A DNA stretch of 37,464 bases from Candidatus Fibrimonadales bacterium. Its GTDB lineage: Bacteria > Fibrobacterota > Fibrobacteria > Fibrobacterales > Fibrobacteraceae. The notes under the pieces were generated by a model, which had not been told where the DNA came from, made no database searches, and worked only from the letters and a program-made list of their open reading frames with translations. Positions 1 to 8,823 of this stretch are shown in pieces (position 1 is the first letter of the stretch; each line of letters opens with the position of its first letter). The DNA is taken from NCBI GenBank assembly GCA_009787645.1, contig WQSZ01000004.1, positions 1 through 37,464 of the forward strand. The letters are read 5' to 3'. Both the position numbers and the translations under genes were made by a program.

Positions 1-68
1 TAGCCGGATTCGAACCGACGACATGCAGCTCCCAAAGCTGCCGCTCTACCAGACTGAGCTACACTCCG
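1..68 (-). tRNA. tRNA-Pro(TGG), 3' end truncated by the window edge
   Basis: Reverse complement CGGAGTG-TA-GCTCAGTCTGGTAGAGC-G-GCAGC-TTTGGGA-GCTGC-ATGTC-GTCGG-TTCGAAT-CCGGC-TA: cloverleaf arms present, anticodon loop TTTGGGA gives TGG. Confidence 0.93.
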
Positions 69-76
69 TTTATGGG

Positions 77-109
77 GTGTAGGGGCGGGCACAAGGCCCG
101 CTCCTACAC
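77..109. repeat. REP-like GC-rich palindrome (14-bp stem, 5-nt loop)
   Basis: GTGTAGGGGCGGGC-ACAAG-GCCCGCTCCTACAC; arms complementary with one G-T wobble; lies across the fabF stop codon and next to the tRNA. Confidence 0.6.
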
Positions 110-1342
110 TCTACCTAAAATAAATACGCTGTTATGACCACCGAACCCAAATGAATTTGACATAGCGTATTCAAATTTATGTTCAACTGCGCCTTTTGCG
201 CAGCAATCAAATGGTATTTCGGGATCCTGATTTTCCAAATTCAATGTTTGATGCAATTTTTGATCTGCAAGGGATTTTATGGTTACAATAGCTTCCATTC
301 CGCTTGCAGCGCCTAGCATGTGGCCAGTCATGGACTTTGAGCTGTTGATCTTCACATTGTCTATTTTGCCGCCAAACGCTTTGAGAATGGCTTTGCACTC
401 TGCAACATCGCCTCTCGGAGTGCTTGTGCCATGCGTATTTACATAGCCTATTTGCGAAATATCAAGGCCGGCATCTTTGAGTGCCAAAGAAACTGCCAAG
501 CACACGCCTTCACCGTCTTCTCTGGGAGCGCTCATGTGATATGCATCGCAGCTCGCTCCGTACCCTGCAACTCGTGCTAAAATTTTTGCACCACGTTTTT
601 TTGCATGGCTAAGAGACTCCAAAACCAAAACGCCGGAACCTTCGGCGAGCACAAAACCATTGCGGCCCACATCAAACGGACGGCTTGCCTTTTCAGGAGC
701 ATCGTTGTTTGTGGAAAGTGCTTTCATTGCAGCAAAGCCTGCTAACCCTATGGGGCAAACAGCTTCTTCTGTGCCACCGGCTACAACTATATCTGCCCTG
801 CCCAAACGAATCTGATCTGCGGCGGTGATAAATGAATGATTGGATGTTGCGCAAGCAGATACAGGGCTCCAGTTCGGGCCCATCCAGCCTAAGCGAATGC
901 CAATTTCACCTGCCACCATATTGCCTATGGCTTGAGGCACAAAGAAAGGAGACACGCCACGGGGCCCTTTTGTCTCTAAATTCACAGAGCTTTCTGAATA
1001 AATTTCCATGCCGCCCATGCCGGTTCCAACAATAACGCAAGCTCTGGTGATATCCACAGCGGTTTTAGAGTCTTCTATGCCGGCCATTTTAAGCGCAGTT
1101 TCTGCTGAATGAACGGCATACTGAATATTCCTTGAAATGCGCTTGCGGTCACGCTCGCTGTAATAGGGAGAGGCATCAAATTCTTTTATTTGCCCACCAA
1201 ACTTAACAGAGTAAGCCTCTGTGCTAAAGCGGTCAATAGGCCCAATGCCGGACTTGCCGGCAAGGAGATTATTCCACAATTCATCGGGAGTATTACCCAA
1301 ATTCGTAACACAACCCATTCCGGTAACAACAACTTCTTCCAT
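104..1342 (-). CDS. fabF: Beta-ketoacyl-ACP synthase II
   Basis: MEEVVVTGMGCVTNLG..., active-site SACATSNH, NTHGTSTPRGD, NSFGFGGHN. Start placed at MEEVV rather than the longer ORF start because of the promoter-like box at 1351-1356 and overlap with recR. Confidence 0.96.
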   Translation of the reverse strand: MEEVVVTGMGCVTNLGNTPDELWNNLLAGKSGIGPIDRFSTEAYSVKFGGQIKEFDASPYYSERDRKRISRNIQYAVHSAETALKMAGIEDSKTAVDITRACVIVGTGMGGMEIYSESSVNLETKGPRGVSPFFVPQAIGNMVAGEIGIRLGWMGPNWSPVSACATSNHSFITAADQIRLGRADIVVAGGTEEAVCPIGLAGFAAMKALSTNNDAPEKASRPFDVGRNGFVLAEGSGVLVLESLSHAKKRGAKILARVAGYGASCDAYHMSAPREDGEGVCLAVSLALKDAGLDISQIGYVNTHGTSTPRGDVAECKAILKAFGGKIDNVKINSSKSMTGHMLGAASGMEAIVTIKSLADQKLHQTLNLENQDPEIPFDCCAKGAVEHKFEYAMSNSFGFGGHNSVFILGRV

Positions 1343-1361
1343 GGAAAAGGAATATAGAAAA

Positions 1362-1961
1362 TTATAATTTAACCCGTTCTTCAAATGCTCTAAGCATTGT
1401 CACATCGTCTATGAAATCCAAGTCGCTACCCACAGGTATGCCACGGGCGAGCCTTGTGCGGTGGATTGCTGAGTTTGCGAGAATGCGGTCTATGTACAGG
1501 GCTGTGCTTTCTGCCTCAGGGCTTGACCCCAAGGCTAAGATCAGTTCTTTTACATTTTCCCGTTCTATGCGCTCCATAAGCTCCGGTATGTGCAGGGTTT
1601 CGGGTTTTATGCCGTCAAGCGGTGAGAGAACGCCGCCCAGCACAAAGTAAAGGCCCTTGTGCACGCCGCTGTTTTCAAAGGGCAAAATGTCGCTCGCTCT
1701 TTCCACAACGCAAAGAACCTCCCTGTCTCTGCCGGGGCTTGCGCATATTTGGCAAACTTCTTCTTCTGAAAATCCATAGCAGCGTGCGCAACGAATGAGC
1801 TTGGTTTTAGCCTCCATAAGAGCAGTGGCCAAATGCTCCATTTTTTCTCTATCACCCGATATTAAATGAAAAGCAAGCCTTCGGGCGGTTTTGCGCCCTA
1901 TGCTTGGCAATTTTGAAAATTCCTGCACCAGTTTTTCCAGCGCAGGGGGAGATGAATACAT
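1362..1961 (-). CDS. recR: Recombination mediator RecR
   Basis: LVQEFSKLPSIGRKTARRLAFHL, CxxC zinc-finger-like cluster (CARCYGFSEEEVCQIC), Toprim-like ALGSSPEAESTALYI. Confidence 0.95.
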   Translation of the reverse strand: MYSSPPALEKLVQEFSKLPSIGRKTARRLAFHLISGDREKMEHLATALMEAKTKLIRCARCYGFSEEEVCQICASPGRDREVLCVVERASDILPFENSGVHKGLYFVLGGVLSPLDGIKPETLHIPELMERIERENVKELILALGSSPEAESTALYIDRILANSAIHRTRLARGIPVGSDLDFIDDVTMLRAFEERVKL

Positions 1962-1977
1962 CCGCTAAAATTTAGAA

Positions 1978-2622
1978 TTATTCAGCGCTGCCTTTTTGAA
2001 GCTTAGCCAGAATCTCATCGAATTTGCTCATGGTTAAGCTGTAAGTGTCGTTGAACAACTTGGCCGAGGGGCCAGGTAAATCACCTATGCTTTTTTTGGC
2101 AAGCCTGTAGCCCTCTTCCACAGCAGCACGAACCTGCTCTATGTACTCTTCATCGGAAAGCTCCGGGGCAAGGCCTCTGAAGCTCATAGCAAAGTCAACT
2201 ATTCGCTGAGAGGTGTTTTCCGCATTCCAGTATTCCGGAACTTCTGCAGCTTTGACTTCTCCGCTTTTTTCCAATTCGGAGAGGTCGTAAAGAATGGAAT
2301 TCTCATTGTATTTGGCAAAGCCAACGCCGGCATCCATCAGGGCTTTTTTAGCCTCGTTTATGGACTGCATGAGCGTGGAACGTATTGAGCCTTGGAAAGC
2401 ATCCATGTCAAAATCGGCAAAGCCTTTTCCAACTACGCTGTCTGTGGCGTTTCCGTGGTCTTGTTTCTCTTGAGCCGCATCACTGATTTCCAGCTTGTCT
2501 GTTGGCTGGTTGTGTTTGGCTACTGCCTCGGCAACGGTTTGCGAACCGGTTTTGCTTTCGGTTTTAGTCGGCTCGTAAGTTTTTACAGCCGATGTTGCGG
2601 GTTTATTTGTGCTAACTTCCAT
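1978..2622 (-). CDS. Hypothetical protein, possibly DUF5610-like
   Basis: ORF with AAGGAG 6 nt upstream of the MEVSTNKP start; low-complexity N-terminus and helical C-terminus. Family assignment is weak. Confidence 0.75.
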   Translation of the reverse strand: MEVSTNKPATSAVKTYEPTKTESKTGSQTVAEAVAKHNQPTDKLEISDAAQEKQDHGNATDSVVGKGFADFDMDAFQGSIRSTLMQSINEAKKALMDAGVGFAKYNENSILYDLSELEKSGEVKAAEVPEYWNAENTSQRIVDFAMSFRGLAPELSDEEYIEQVRAAVEEGYRLAKKSIGDLPGPSAKLFNDTYSLTMSKFDEILAKLQKGSAE

Positions 2623-2676
2623 GATACACTCCTTTTTTACCATATATCGGCAGATCTAAAAGAAACCTTTAGCGTT

Positions 2677-4218
2677 TTACCTAACAGGCACCCTTAAAAT
2701 GCGTTTTTCGCTGCCAAACGACACTTTTACTATGTACATGCCTTTTGGCAAGTCATTTAACGGAATGGAATAGGTTCCGTTTGCGAAATTCACAGTTTTT
2801 TGCAATTTTCCGTGAATTGTGTAAATGTCAACACGAACATCGCCTTTAGCTTGCAGCTCCAAGCCGTTTTTTATAAGTGTCGGAGGCTGCTGCTGAATAT
2901 CCTTGGACATGTCTATGTTCCATTTATTGAGTTCATCCCCAAAGAATTTTACACGATCAGTCCACCATTTTTTCAACTTGTCTATTTCCGCATTATACTG
3001 AGTTATTGTAAGAGCAGTCACATTTGCATTTGAACATGTGGCTCCACTACCACAGCCCTGATAATTCTTAGTCGCCGAAGTTTTTATTGCGCCGGTCAGA
3101 GAGTCTATGAATGTTGGCATTTCAGTTGTAAAGACAGTTTTATATTTGTCCCATGTTTTTTTGAATTTGACCAAAAATACGGTGTCTGCCCAAAGCCTTT
3201 GGTAAAAAGCATGTCTCGGATTTATTTGGCCATTGCTCTTAGTGAAATGCGTATAAGTCATCACACCGTTAAATTCTCCTGTGGACAAGTCAAAATCCCA
3301 AAGAGGCCCTGCATGAATTCTCTGCCCAACATCCTTATACGCAAAGTTGGAGCCAGGCAAACCGCCTGATTGTGAATGGCTGTTGAAGTCGTGGTTATCC
3401 ATAAGTTGTTGTATCAATACGTATTTGGCAAAACTTTCCAAATCTATCAAGTTGCGGTAGCCGTTTTCAGGAAATGAATTTAAATACATGGAATCAACCA
3501 AACTGTTGAGATCATTTTTCACAAAACGATAACCTGTAGAATCCGGCAAATCCTCCGGAGATTTTATAAATGTGGTCAGATTATACCTGTTCGTGGTAAA
3601 ATAGTTCTGGCACTCATCCGATGCAGGGGAGTGAAAATCAAATTCCGCCAGCCAACCGGCTTTATTGTCTATGTCAACCCTGCCTGGATTGACTTGAATC
3701 TGTTCCGTAAACAGGTATATTCCCCTGTAAATATTGTTTATATATAGTTCTACGAATTGAAAAGTTGGTGTGTAAGCTAATCCCAAACGCTGACCTAGCG
3801 AAAAAGCCATCGCATTCAAAGTGGAAGTTTTATCATAGTGATTTGCCAACAGAACCCAACTCCTAGCAGCTTCTTTTCCAAAAACTGAGACTTTTTTATC
3901 AAACTTTATTCTGAAAGGTCTCTTTTCCACGGTTGCGGTAGAATTTCCACGTAACCTTATGGAGTCGGGCTGCGCACTTCTCGTTAGATTGTTTCCTTTC
4001 GGATCTGTCAACTTAAATTCTGTTATAGCAACATAATCAAATGCATAGATTTGTGTGAGCGATGGCATACCCCAACCCCAACCGCCGCCACTGTTGCTAT
4101 TGCAGCCATTGTCAGTCTTGTAACTCGGCATCTGGCTATCCTTCGTAGTTACCCTAATTTCGGGAATCTGCGCAAATGAAAGGACGCTTAGAAAAAACAC
4201 TGCGATTATTTGTTTCAT
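2677..4218 (-). CDS. CotH-like kinase family secreted protein with T9SS type A-like C-terminal sorting domain
   Basis: Signal peptide; RLRGNST, QQLMDNHDFNSHSQSGG..NFAYKDVG...AGPLWDFDLSTGE; C-terminal VDIYTIHGKLQKTV...LPKGMYIVKVSFGSEKRILRVPV. SD GGGAGG upstream. Confidence 0.85.
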   Translation of the reverse strand: MKQIIAVFFLSVLSFAQIPEIRVTTKDSQMPSYKTDNGCNSNSGGGWGWGMPSLTQIYAFDYVAITEFKLTDPKGNNLTRSAQPDSIRLRGNSTATVEKRPFRIKFDKKVSVFGKEAARSWVLLANHYDKTSTLNAMAFSLGQRLGLAYTPTFQFVELYINNIYRGIYLFTEQIQVNPGRVDIDNKAGWLAEFDFHSPASDECQNYFTTNRYNLTTFIKSPEDLPDSTGYRFVKNDLNSLVDSMYLNSFPENGYRNLIDLESFAKYVLIQQLMDNHDFNSHSQSGGLPGSNFAYKDVGQRIHAGPLWDFDLSTGEFNGVMTYTHFTKSNGQINPRHAFYQRLWADTVFLVKFKKTWDKYKTVFTTEMPTFIDSLTGAIKTSATKNYQGCGSGATCSNANVTALTITQYNAEIDKLKKWWTDRVKFFGDELNKWNIDMSKDIQQQPPTLIKNGLELQAKGDVRVDIYTIHGKLQKTVNFANGTYSIPLNDLPKGMYIVKVSFGSEKRILRVPVR

Positions 4219-4229
4219 AATTACCTCCC

Positions 4230-5243
4230 TTAAAAGATTACCACAACTTCGCTGTCAAAACGACGATGAGTTTGTTCGCTATCTCTATCAATTACTTTCA
4301 AACGTGTTCCATAAGTGTTTCGCCACTGAAATGCGGAATTCTTCGCAAAACCAAGTGTTATGCCTGCCCTCAGTTGAGCTTCAAAATTCTGGCTTCCCAT
4401 ATCTTCCATGTAAATTGCCGCCTCTGCAATGGGAATTACCTGCCGCAAACTCTTAAGCCCGGTCTCTATGGGAAAATATTCCTGCATCCTGGCTCCCAAA
4501 ATTAAAACATCCCTGTTTTCCCATTTTTTAACATCAAGATTATTGCCAAAAGTAAATTCTGTTTCGCTCACAAAAATCTTTGCCGTATATTTAAAGGAAA
4601 CAGAAGTTGCCCATGTGATTAAATCGTAATCCGAGGCTGTGAAATGCCCTATTATGCCGGCTAAAATCAAATTGGTATTTTGACTTTCGTATTCAACGCT
4701 GTAATTCTGAAGAAAAAGCTCCCGAACATCATCTGCCGGCCACGAAAAACCGCCTATCAAACGCCAGTTTTCATCGAGCTTATGGCGATACTGAATGGTT
4801 AAATCATGCTCTAAAAGCCTAAACGCCTCTAATCTATCGTTTATCACCGAGCGTTTATGAAAATAGCGTTCGTCAACTCCGGCCTTCTCCTCCAACCCAA
4901 AAGCCTTTTTCATATAACCCACACGCACACCGCCAAAATCCGCAAAGTTATATTGCCCAAAAAGCTTGTCTATCACCATTGCGCTGTCTCTGTCTTTGTA
5001 TTCAAAACCTAACTCCGCTCGAACTTTCTTTACAGGACGTGCGGAAATATTAATTTTTCCATAACCGATTTTATTGTATTCGGTTTCATCTTTATGCACT
5101 TTGTTATTTATATCAAAGCCAACTTCGAGAACACCCGACACTTTTATTTCATCTTCATTTTTTCCTTTCTTTTCCTTCTTTTCATCTTCCTGCGCAAAAA
5201 CAGAAACAAAAAACAATGCCAAAATTAAAGTACCGAGACGCAT
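4230..5243 (-). CDS. Outer-membrane porin, OprP/phosphate-selective porin-like
   Basis: Signal peptide, charged linker, alternating beta-barrel strands, FGLEEKAGVDERYFHKRSVINDRLEAFRLLEHDLTIQY segment, terminal ..VVVIF. Confidence 0.65.
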   Translation of the reverse strand: MRLGTLILALFFVSVFAQEDEKKEKKGKNEDEIKVSGVLEVGFDINNKVHKDETEYNKIGYGKINISARPVKKVRAELGFEYKDRDSAMVIDKLFGQYNFADFGGVRVGYMKKAFGLEEKAGVDERYFHKRSVINDRLEAFRLLEHDLTIQYRHKLDENWRLIGGFSWPADDVRELFLQNYSVEYESQNTNLILAGIIGHFTASDYDLITWATSVSFKYTAKIFVSETEFTFGNNLDVKKWENRDVLILGARMQEYFPIETGLKSLRQVIPIAEAAIYMEDMGSQNFEAQLRAGITLGFAKNSAFQWRNTYGTRLKVIDRDSEQTHRRFDSEVVVIF

Positions 5244-5245
5244 AT

Positions 5246-5842
5246 CTAGACCCTCTTATAAACCAGCTTAACCTCTGCGCTATCCGTTAAATAATTCATT
5301 TTTATCAACGCAACTTTAACAACTTCATAACCAAAACGATTTTTTATGTCATCGTAGAGTTCTTGCCTTTTTCCCTTTCCCAGCAATTTGGTATTATCGT
5401 ATAGCAAAACAACGGTGTCCACATTGCCCATAAATGCCTTTTCGCAAATAAACATGCTGCTGACCAGCAAAACGTCTGCCAAAAGAACCGCAAACAACGG
5501 AAGCTCCTCGGTGGCCAATGAATTCATAACACCGAGAATTATTGACGCAAACAGGAATGTCATTTCACGAATTTGTATTTGCTCGGTTCTATAACGCAAG
5601 ATTGAGAGAATTGCAAACAAGCCAAAGGCAAAACCGGTCTTCACTTTTACCGAAGCGAGAAGCGATGTAACCAAGAAAATCAAAACATTGGACATTATAA
5701 AGCTAAAGGAATATTCCCTTATGCGATGTTCCTTTGCATAAATGCCACAAATCAAGACATAAGCAAATATTATATTCATCACAAAGCGTGCGCCAAGCGA
5801 TGTTATAAAACTCCAATCATCCGGACCTATAAATACGTTCAT
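5246..5842 (-). CDS. DUF4956 family membrane protein
   Basis: Multiple TM helices, FGLFAILSILRYRTEQIQIREMTFLF signature; starts 4 bp inside the upstream VTC-like gene. Confidence 0.85.
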   Translation of the reverse strand: MNVFIGPDDWSFITSLGARFVMNIIFAYVLICGIYAKEHRIREYSFSFIMSNVLIFLVTSLLASVKVKTGFAFGLFAILSILRYRTEQIQIREMTFLFASIILGVMNSLATEELPLFAVLLADVLLVSSMFICEKAFMGNVDTVVLLYDNTKLLGKGKRQELYDDIKNRFGYEVVKVALIKMNYLTDSAEVKLVYKRV

Positions 5843-6630
5843 ACTGAACTCCTTTCATAAACTAATTTTTTTATTCTCGGCAAGAATCTGTTTTTCTTTA
5901 CATTCTCATGAGTTAATGCAATTCCAATTGCATATTTGGAAAAACCGGAGGGGTTTTTATGTATTCTGCGGAAAAATTCCTGAGAAACGGTTATGTCGGG
6001 GCTTCTCTCTCTTTTCAATTCTACTATTGCGGTGTTGCTCAGTTTAAATTCCTCATTGTTATAGCCGTATTTAACGCCAAAGTCAAGAGTCATTCTTTCG
6101 GGGAAGTGTTTGTTCAAAAGTGTTATGCGGTTAAAATAAACAAAGAGAGACGGGGCCAAATTTTCAACCTTGTATCCGTTGTTTTGCACCAAAGACAAAA
6201 AGCCGTTATCGAAATTCGCAAGATCTTCAAGTATGGGGATATTTGGTGCTTCTTCTCTGATTTTATCTCTGCGCTGGCGGAACTTAATTGTTTTTCCGGT
6301 ATTGAGCTTTTGCTTTATCTCGTTGAAAATTTTGCCGTTGCTCAAATATTTCCGAGTGCGGAACTTAAATCTGTTTGCCCGCTTGTTGTGATGCAGATTA
6401 AAGCAGAGCAATTCCGGTGTATCAAAATAAACCGTTCTGTAGCTTTGAATAACGCCATTGTTTATTTCAAGCAAGGAGTAGTCGTTTTGAATGTTTTTCA
6501 AAAAATCAAGAGCGGTATCAACTTTTAAAACAAACTTCGTATCAAACCTGTTCAAAAAAGACATAGCCTTGGATTCTTCAAGCGAAGAGCGTGAAAAAGC
6601 CTGCAAGTCATTTTGAAAAAGTTCAAACAT
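5839..6630 (-). CDS. VTC domain (polyphosphate polymerase-like, TTM fold) protein
   Basis: MFELFQND..., FDTKFVL, SYRTVYFDT, RFKFRTRKY, FNEIKQKLNTGKTIKFR, TLDFGVKY, AIVELKRERSPD, GFSKYAIGI: basic/acidic tunnel-type residues of TTM enzymes. TAATG coupling with the upstream gene. Confidence 0.85.
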   Translation of the reverse strand: MFELFQNDLQAFSRSSLEESKAMSFLNRFDTKFVLKVDTALDFLKNIQNDYSLLEINNGVIQSYRTVYFDTPELLCFNLHHNKRANRFKFRTRKYLSNGKIFNEIKQKLNTGKTIKFRQRRDKIREEAPNIPILEDLANFDNGFLSLVQNNGYKVENLAPSLFVYFNRITLLNKHFPERMTLDFGVKYGYNNEEFKLSNTAIVELKRERSPDITVSQEFFRRIHKNPSGFSKYAIGIALTHENVKKNRFLPRIKKLVYERSSV

Positions 6631-7937
6631 TATGAGCCTTCCCTGAGAGTCAGGAACTTTTTTATGTTTTCTATATTGGCACCACTGCAATCTATCGCTG
6701 ATTTTCTCCTTGAAGCCACAGTGCCACTGCCTCCGGTAACAGTTAAAGTGCCGGTTACTTTTATGCCGTCATCGTTAGCTTCAATATTGATATGACCGCC
6801 GATCATGGACATGTTTCCATCTATGTTTATTCCTTTTGACTTATCTCCTGTGCTTTTTATAGTCAAACTTCCACCTTCAATAGATAAATTTCCATCTGCC
6901 TTTATTCCTGCGGCATTGCTGGTAGTATCTTCCTTGGAGTCATCTATGTGCCTGCCACCGCTGGTATGTATATCTATAGTTCCACCTTCAATTTTCATAT
7001 CATTCTTTGACCTTATTCCCTTTGAGCCGTCGCCGGAAACATTCAGTTTAATTTCGGCATTCATACTTATGCTTGTGGAACCGGCACTTGCTATTCCGTG
7101 AGATTTTACGCCTTTAGTGTTAGCAGCAATTCTACCGCCGGAAACTTTAACATTCAAGCGCTCGCTTTGAATTGCATCACCTTTGCTGATAATGTTTATG
7201 GTTCCGCCTTCAACAATGATAGTGTCATTCGCATGAATGCCGTCTCTCTCAGCTTCCGGTATTGTTATGCACCCGTTTTGTATTTTAAAATAGCCGTCCG
7301 AAACTATCGCATGACTGGACTTTCCTTTTACTTCCAATAAGCCACCGCCTTGAAAAACAAGTGACCCTTCGCTGAAAAATGTCGCTTTTTTCGATGAATC
7401 CGGAGTCCAACCGAGCCCGTCTGACAGGCTATTTTCCCCTGCCAAATATACGGATATTCTTTTGCCGTTTTGAATATTGATAGCCGGACCTCTAGGGTTT
7501 GTTATGTTTACTTTGTTCAAATAAAGCCCTATTCTATGCGAACCGTCAATTTTAAGCGAACCGTTGGTTGTGGTTCCGCTTACAATAAAATTGTATTGCG
7601 TCTTTGCCTTTGGAGCATCTACAACCACATCTTCTCCATTTATAACGATTGTAACTGTATCGCTATTTGCAATGACTTTAACTGTATCGCCAGAGGCATT
7701 CTCAACTTTCTTGCCCTCGCTATTCTCTATTGTGGGAGCACTTCCGTTATTATATGTAATTCTAATGATGGAATCCACTTCCATGTCGGCGGTACCTGCT
7801 TTACCACATTCAAATTTAACATTCTCTATGCTACTGCTGCCGCTGCTGTTGCCATTACTCGGTGAATTTGGCGAATCACTGCTGCAGGAGGCGAAAAATG
7901 CTAAGAATGGGAGCGAGAATAGGAGTTTTAACTTCAT
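6630..7937 (-). CDS. Carbohydrate-binding (Cthe_2159/DUF4353-like) right-handed beta-helix lipoprotein
   Basis: Lipobox FFASC; repeated IEGGTIDI / IEGGSLTIKSTGDKSKGINIDGNMSMIGGHINIEANDDGIKVTGTLTVTGGSG beta-helix turns. Confidence 0.85.
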   Translation of the reverse strand: MKLKLLFSLPFLAFFASCSSDSPNSPSNGNSSGSSSIENVKFECGKAGTADMEVDSIIRITYNNGSAPTIENSEGKKVENASGDTVKVIANSDTVTIVINGEDVVVDAPKAKTQYNFIVSGTTTNGSLKIDGSHRIGLYLNKVNITNPRGPAINIQNGKRISVYLAGENSLSDGLGWTPDSSKKATFFSEGSLVFQGGGLLEVKGKSSHAIVSDGYFKIQNGCITIPEAERDGIHANDTIIVEGGTINIISKGDAIQSERLNVKVSGGRIAANTKGVKSHGIASAGSTSISMNAEIKLNVSGDGSKGIRSKNDMKIEGGTIDIHTSGGRHIDDSKEDTTSNAAGIKADGNLSIEGGSLTIKSTGDKSKGINIDGNMSMIGGHINIEANDDGIKVTGTLTVTGGSGTVASRRKSAIDCSGANIENIKKFLTLREGS

Positions 7938-7957
7938 AATAGTAAAACTACATTTTT

Positions 7958-7998
7958 TTTCGGCAAAATGTTACAAAAATGTTAAGATTTTGCCGAAA
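7958..7998. other. 12-bp perfect inverted repeat without a downstream U-tract on the gene strand
   Basis: TTTCGGCAAAAT (7958-7969) / ATTTTGCCGAAA (7987-7998); lspA stop codon lies in the loop. Confidence 0.6.
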
Positions 7999-8482
7999 CT
8001 TGCTTTTTAGCCCAATAAGAACCTATAAACAGCAGGCAAATTCCTATTGTGACCCAGGAATCGGCTAAATTGAAGGTTGGCCAGCGCTGAAAGATGAAGT
8101 CCGGGAAGTCCACATCTATAAAATCCACCACTTTGCCTATGCGCAAGCGGTCGCAGAAATTCCCCAGCGCTCCGGCGATTATCAAAACGATGCCGAGCCT
8201 TGACAGGTAGTCCTGTTTGTGCAATTCTCTGAAAAAATAAATAGCTCCTATGCAGGCTATGGCGGTTAAAATTCCAAAGAACAAAGTTGGCGAAAGCCAG
8301 GGTGCAAGGCTCTGCGGATTCATGGAAAAAGCAGCCCCCTCATTGTAAACAAGCGTAAATCTGAGCAAATCCCCGATAACAGGCATGCTCCAACCCAGCG
8401 TATGAGAGTCTGCCCAGAGCTTGGTAGCCTGATCCAGAAGCAATGCACCGGCAGCGATAGCTATGTAAATGGGGGTTTTCAT
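7982..8482 (-). CDS. lspA: Lipoprotein signal peptidase (signal peptidase II)
   Basis: DQATKLWADSH, VYNEGAAFS, ALGNFCDRLRIGKVVDFIDVDF, FNLADSWVTIG. Confidence 0.96.
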   Translation of the reverse strand: MKTPIYIAIAAGALLLDQATKLWADSHTLGWSMPVIGDLLRFTLVYNEGAAFSMNPQSLAPWLSPTLFFGILTAIACIGAIYFFRELHKQDYLSRLGIVLIIAGALGNFCDRLRIGKVVDFIDVDFPDFIFQRWPTFNLADSWVTIGICLLFIGSYWAKKQVSAKS

Positions 8483-8492
8483 TCTGGTGGGT

Positions 8493-8513
8493 AATATAGT
8501 AATTTACTATATT
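8493..8513. promoter_or_regulatory. Symmetric bidirectional promoter-like palindrome between lspA and the 8520 gene
   Basis: AATATAGTAA-T-TTACTATATT: perfect 10-bp arms; each arm places a TATATT box 10 nt (lspA) or 6 nt (8520 gene) from the start codon. Confidence 0.6.
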
Positions 8514-8519
8514 CAAATT

Positions 8520-8753
8520 ATGGAACTATCACAAAAAATAGGCGAAGCAACAAGCCTTGCGAACAGAAAAACAAGAATGGAAAGAGCACATAGCACCGAA
8601 TTGTTCAAACGTGCTACCGCGAATGCCAACCCCAATTCAGTCGATAAAGTTCTTAAAGCAAAAGAAGAAGAACTCATACACGACAACAAAAACGGCATAA
8701 GCAAAATCGTCGATGAAGCAGCCAGCAGAATGGGTGTTGACATTACGATTTAA
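8520..8753 (+). CDS. Small hypothetical protein (77 aa)
   Basis: MELSQKIGEATSLANRKTRMERAHSTELFKRATANANPNSVDKVLKAKEEELIHDNKNGISKIVDEAASRMGVDITI; TATATT box 6 nt upstream, terminator-like hairpin downstream. Confidence 0.75.
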   Translation: MELSQKIGEATSLANRKTRMERAHSTELFKRATANANPNSVDKVLKAKEEELIHDNKNGISKIVDEAASRMGVDITI

Positions 8754-8778
8754 CCGCTCTTAATCTTGAGTGTGCCAT

Positions 8779-8810
8779 TCCGCATACGCAAATATGCGGA
8801 CTTTTATTTT
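8779..8810 (+). terminator. Rho-independent terminator-like hairpin
   Basis: TCCGCATA-CGCAAA-TATGCGGA followed by CTTTTATTTT. Confidence 0.75.
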
Positions 8811-8823
8811 CTATATTCATTCC

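Noticed and set aside
5959-6528. 189-aa plus-strand ORF
   Set aside because: Antisense shadow of the VTC-like gene, which has convincing motifs and operon coupling.
7564-8010. 148-aa plus-strand ORF
   Set aside because: Antisense to the beta-helix lipoprotein gene; hydrophobicity follows from the complementary repeat codons.
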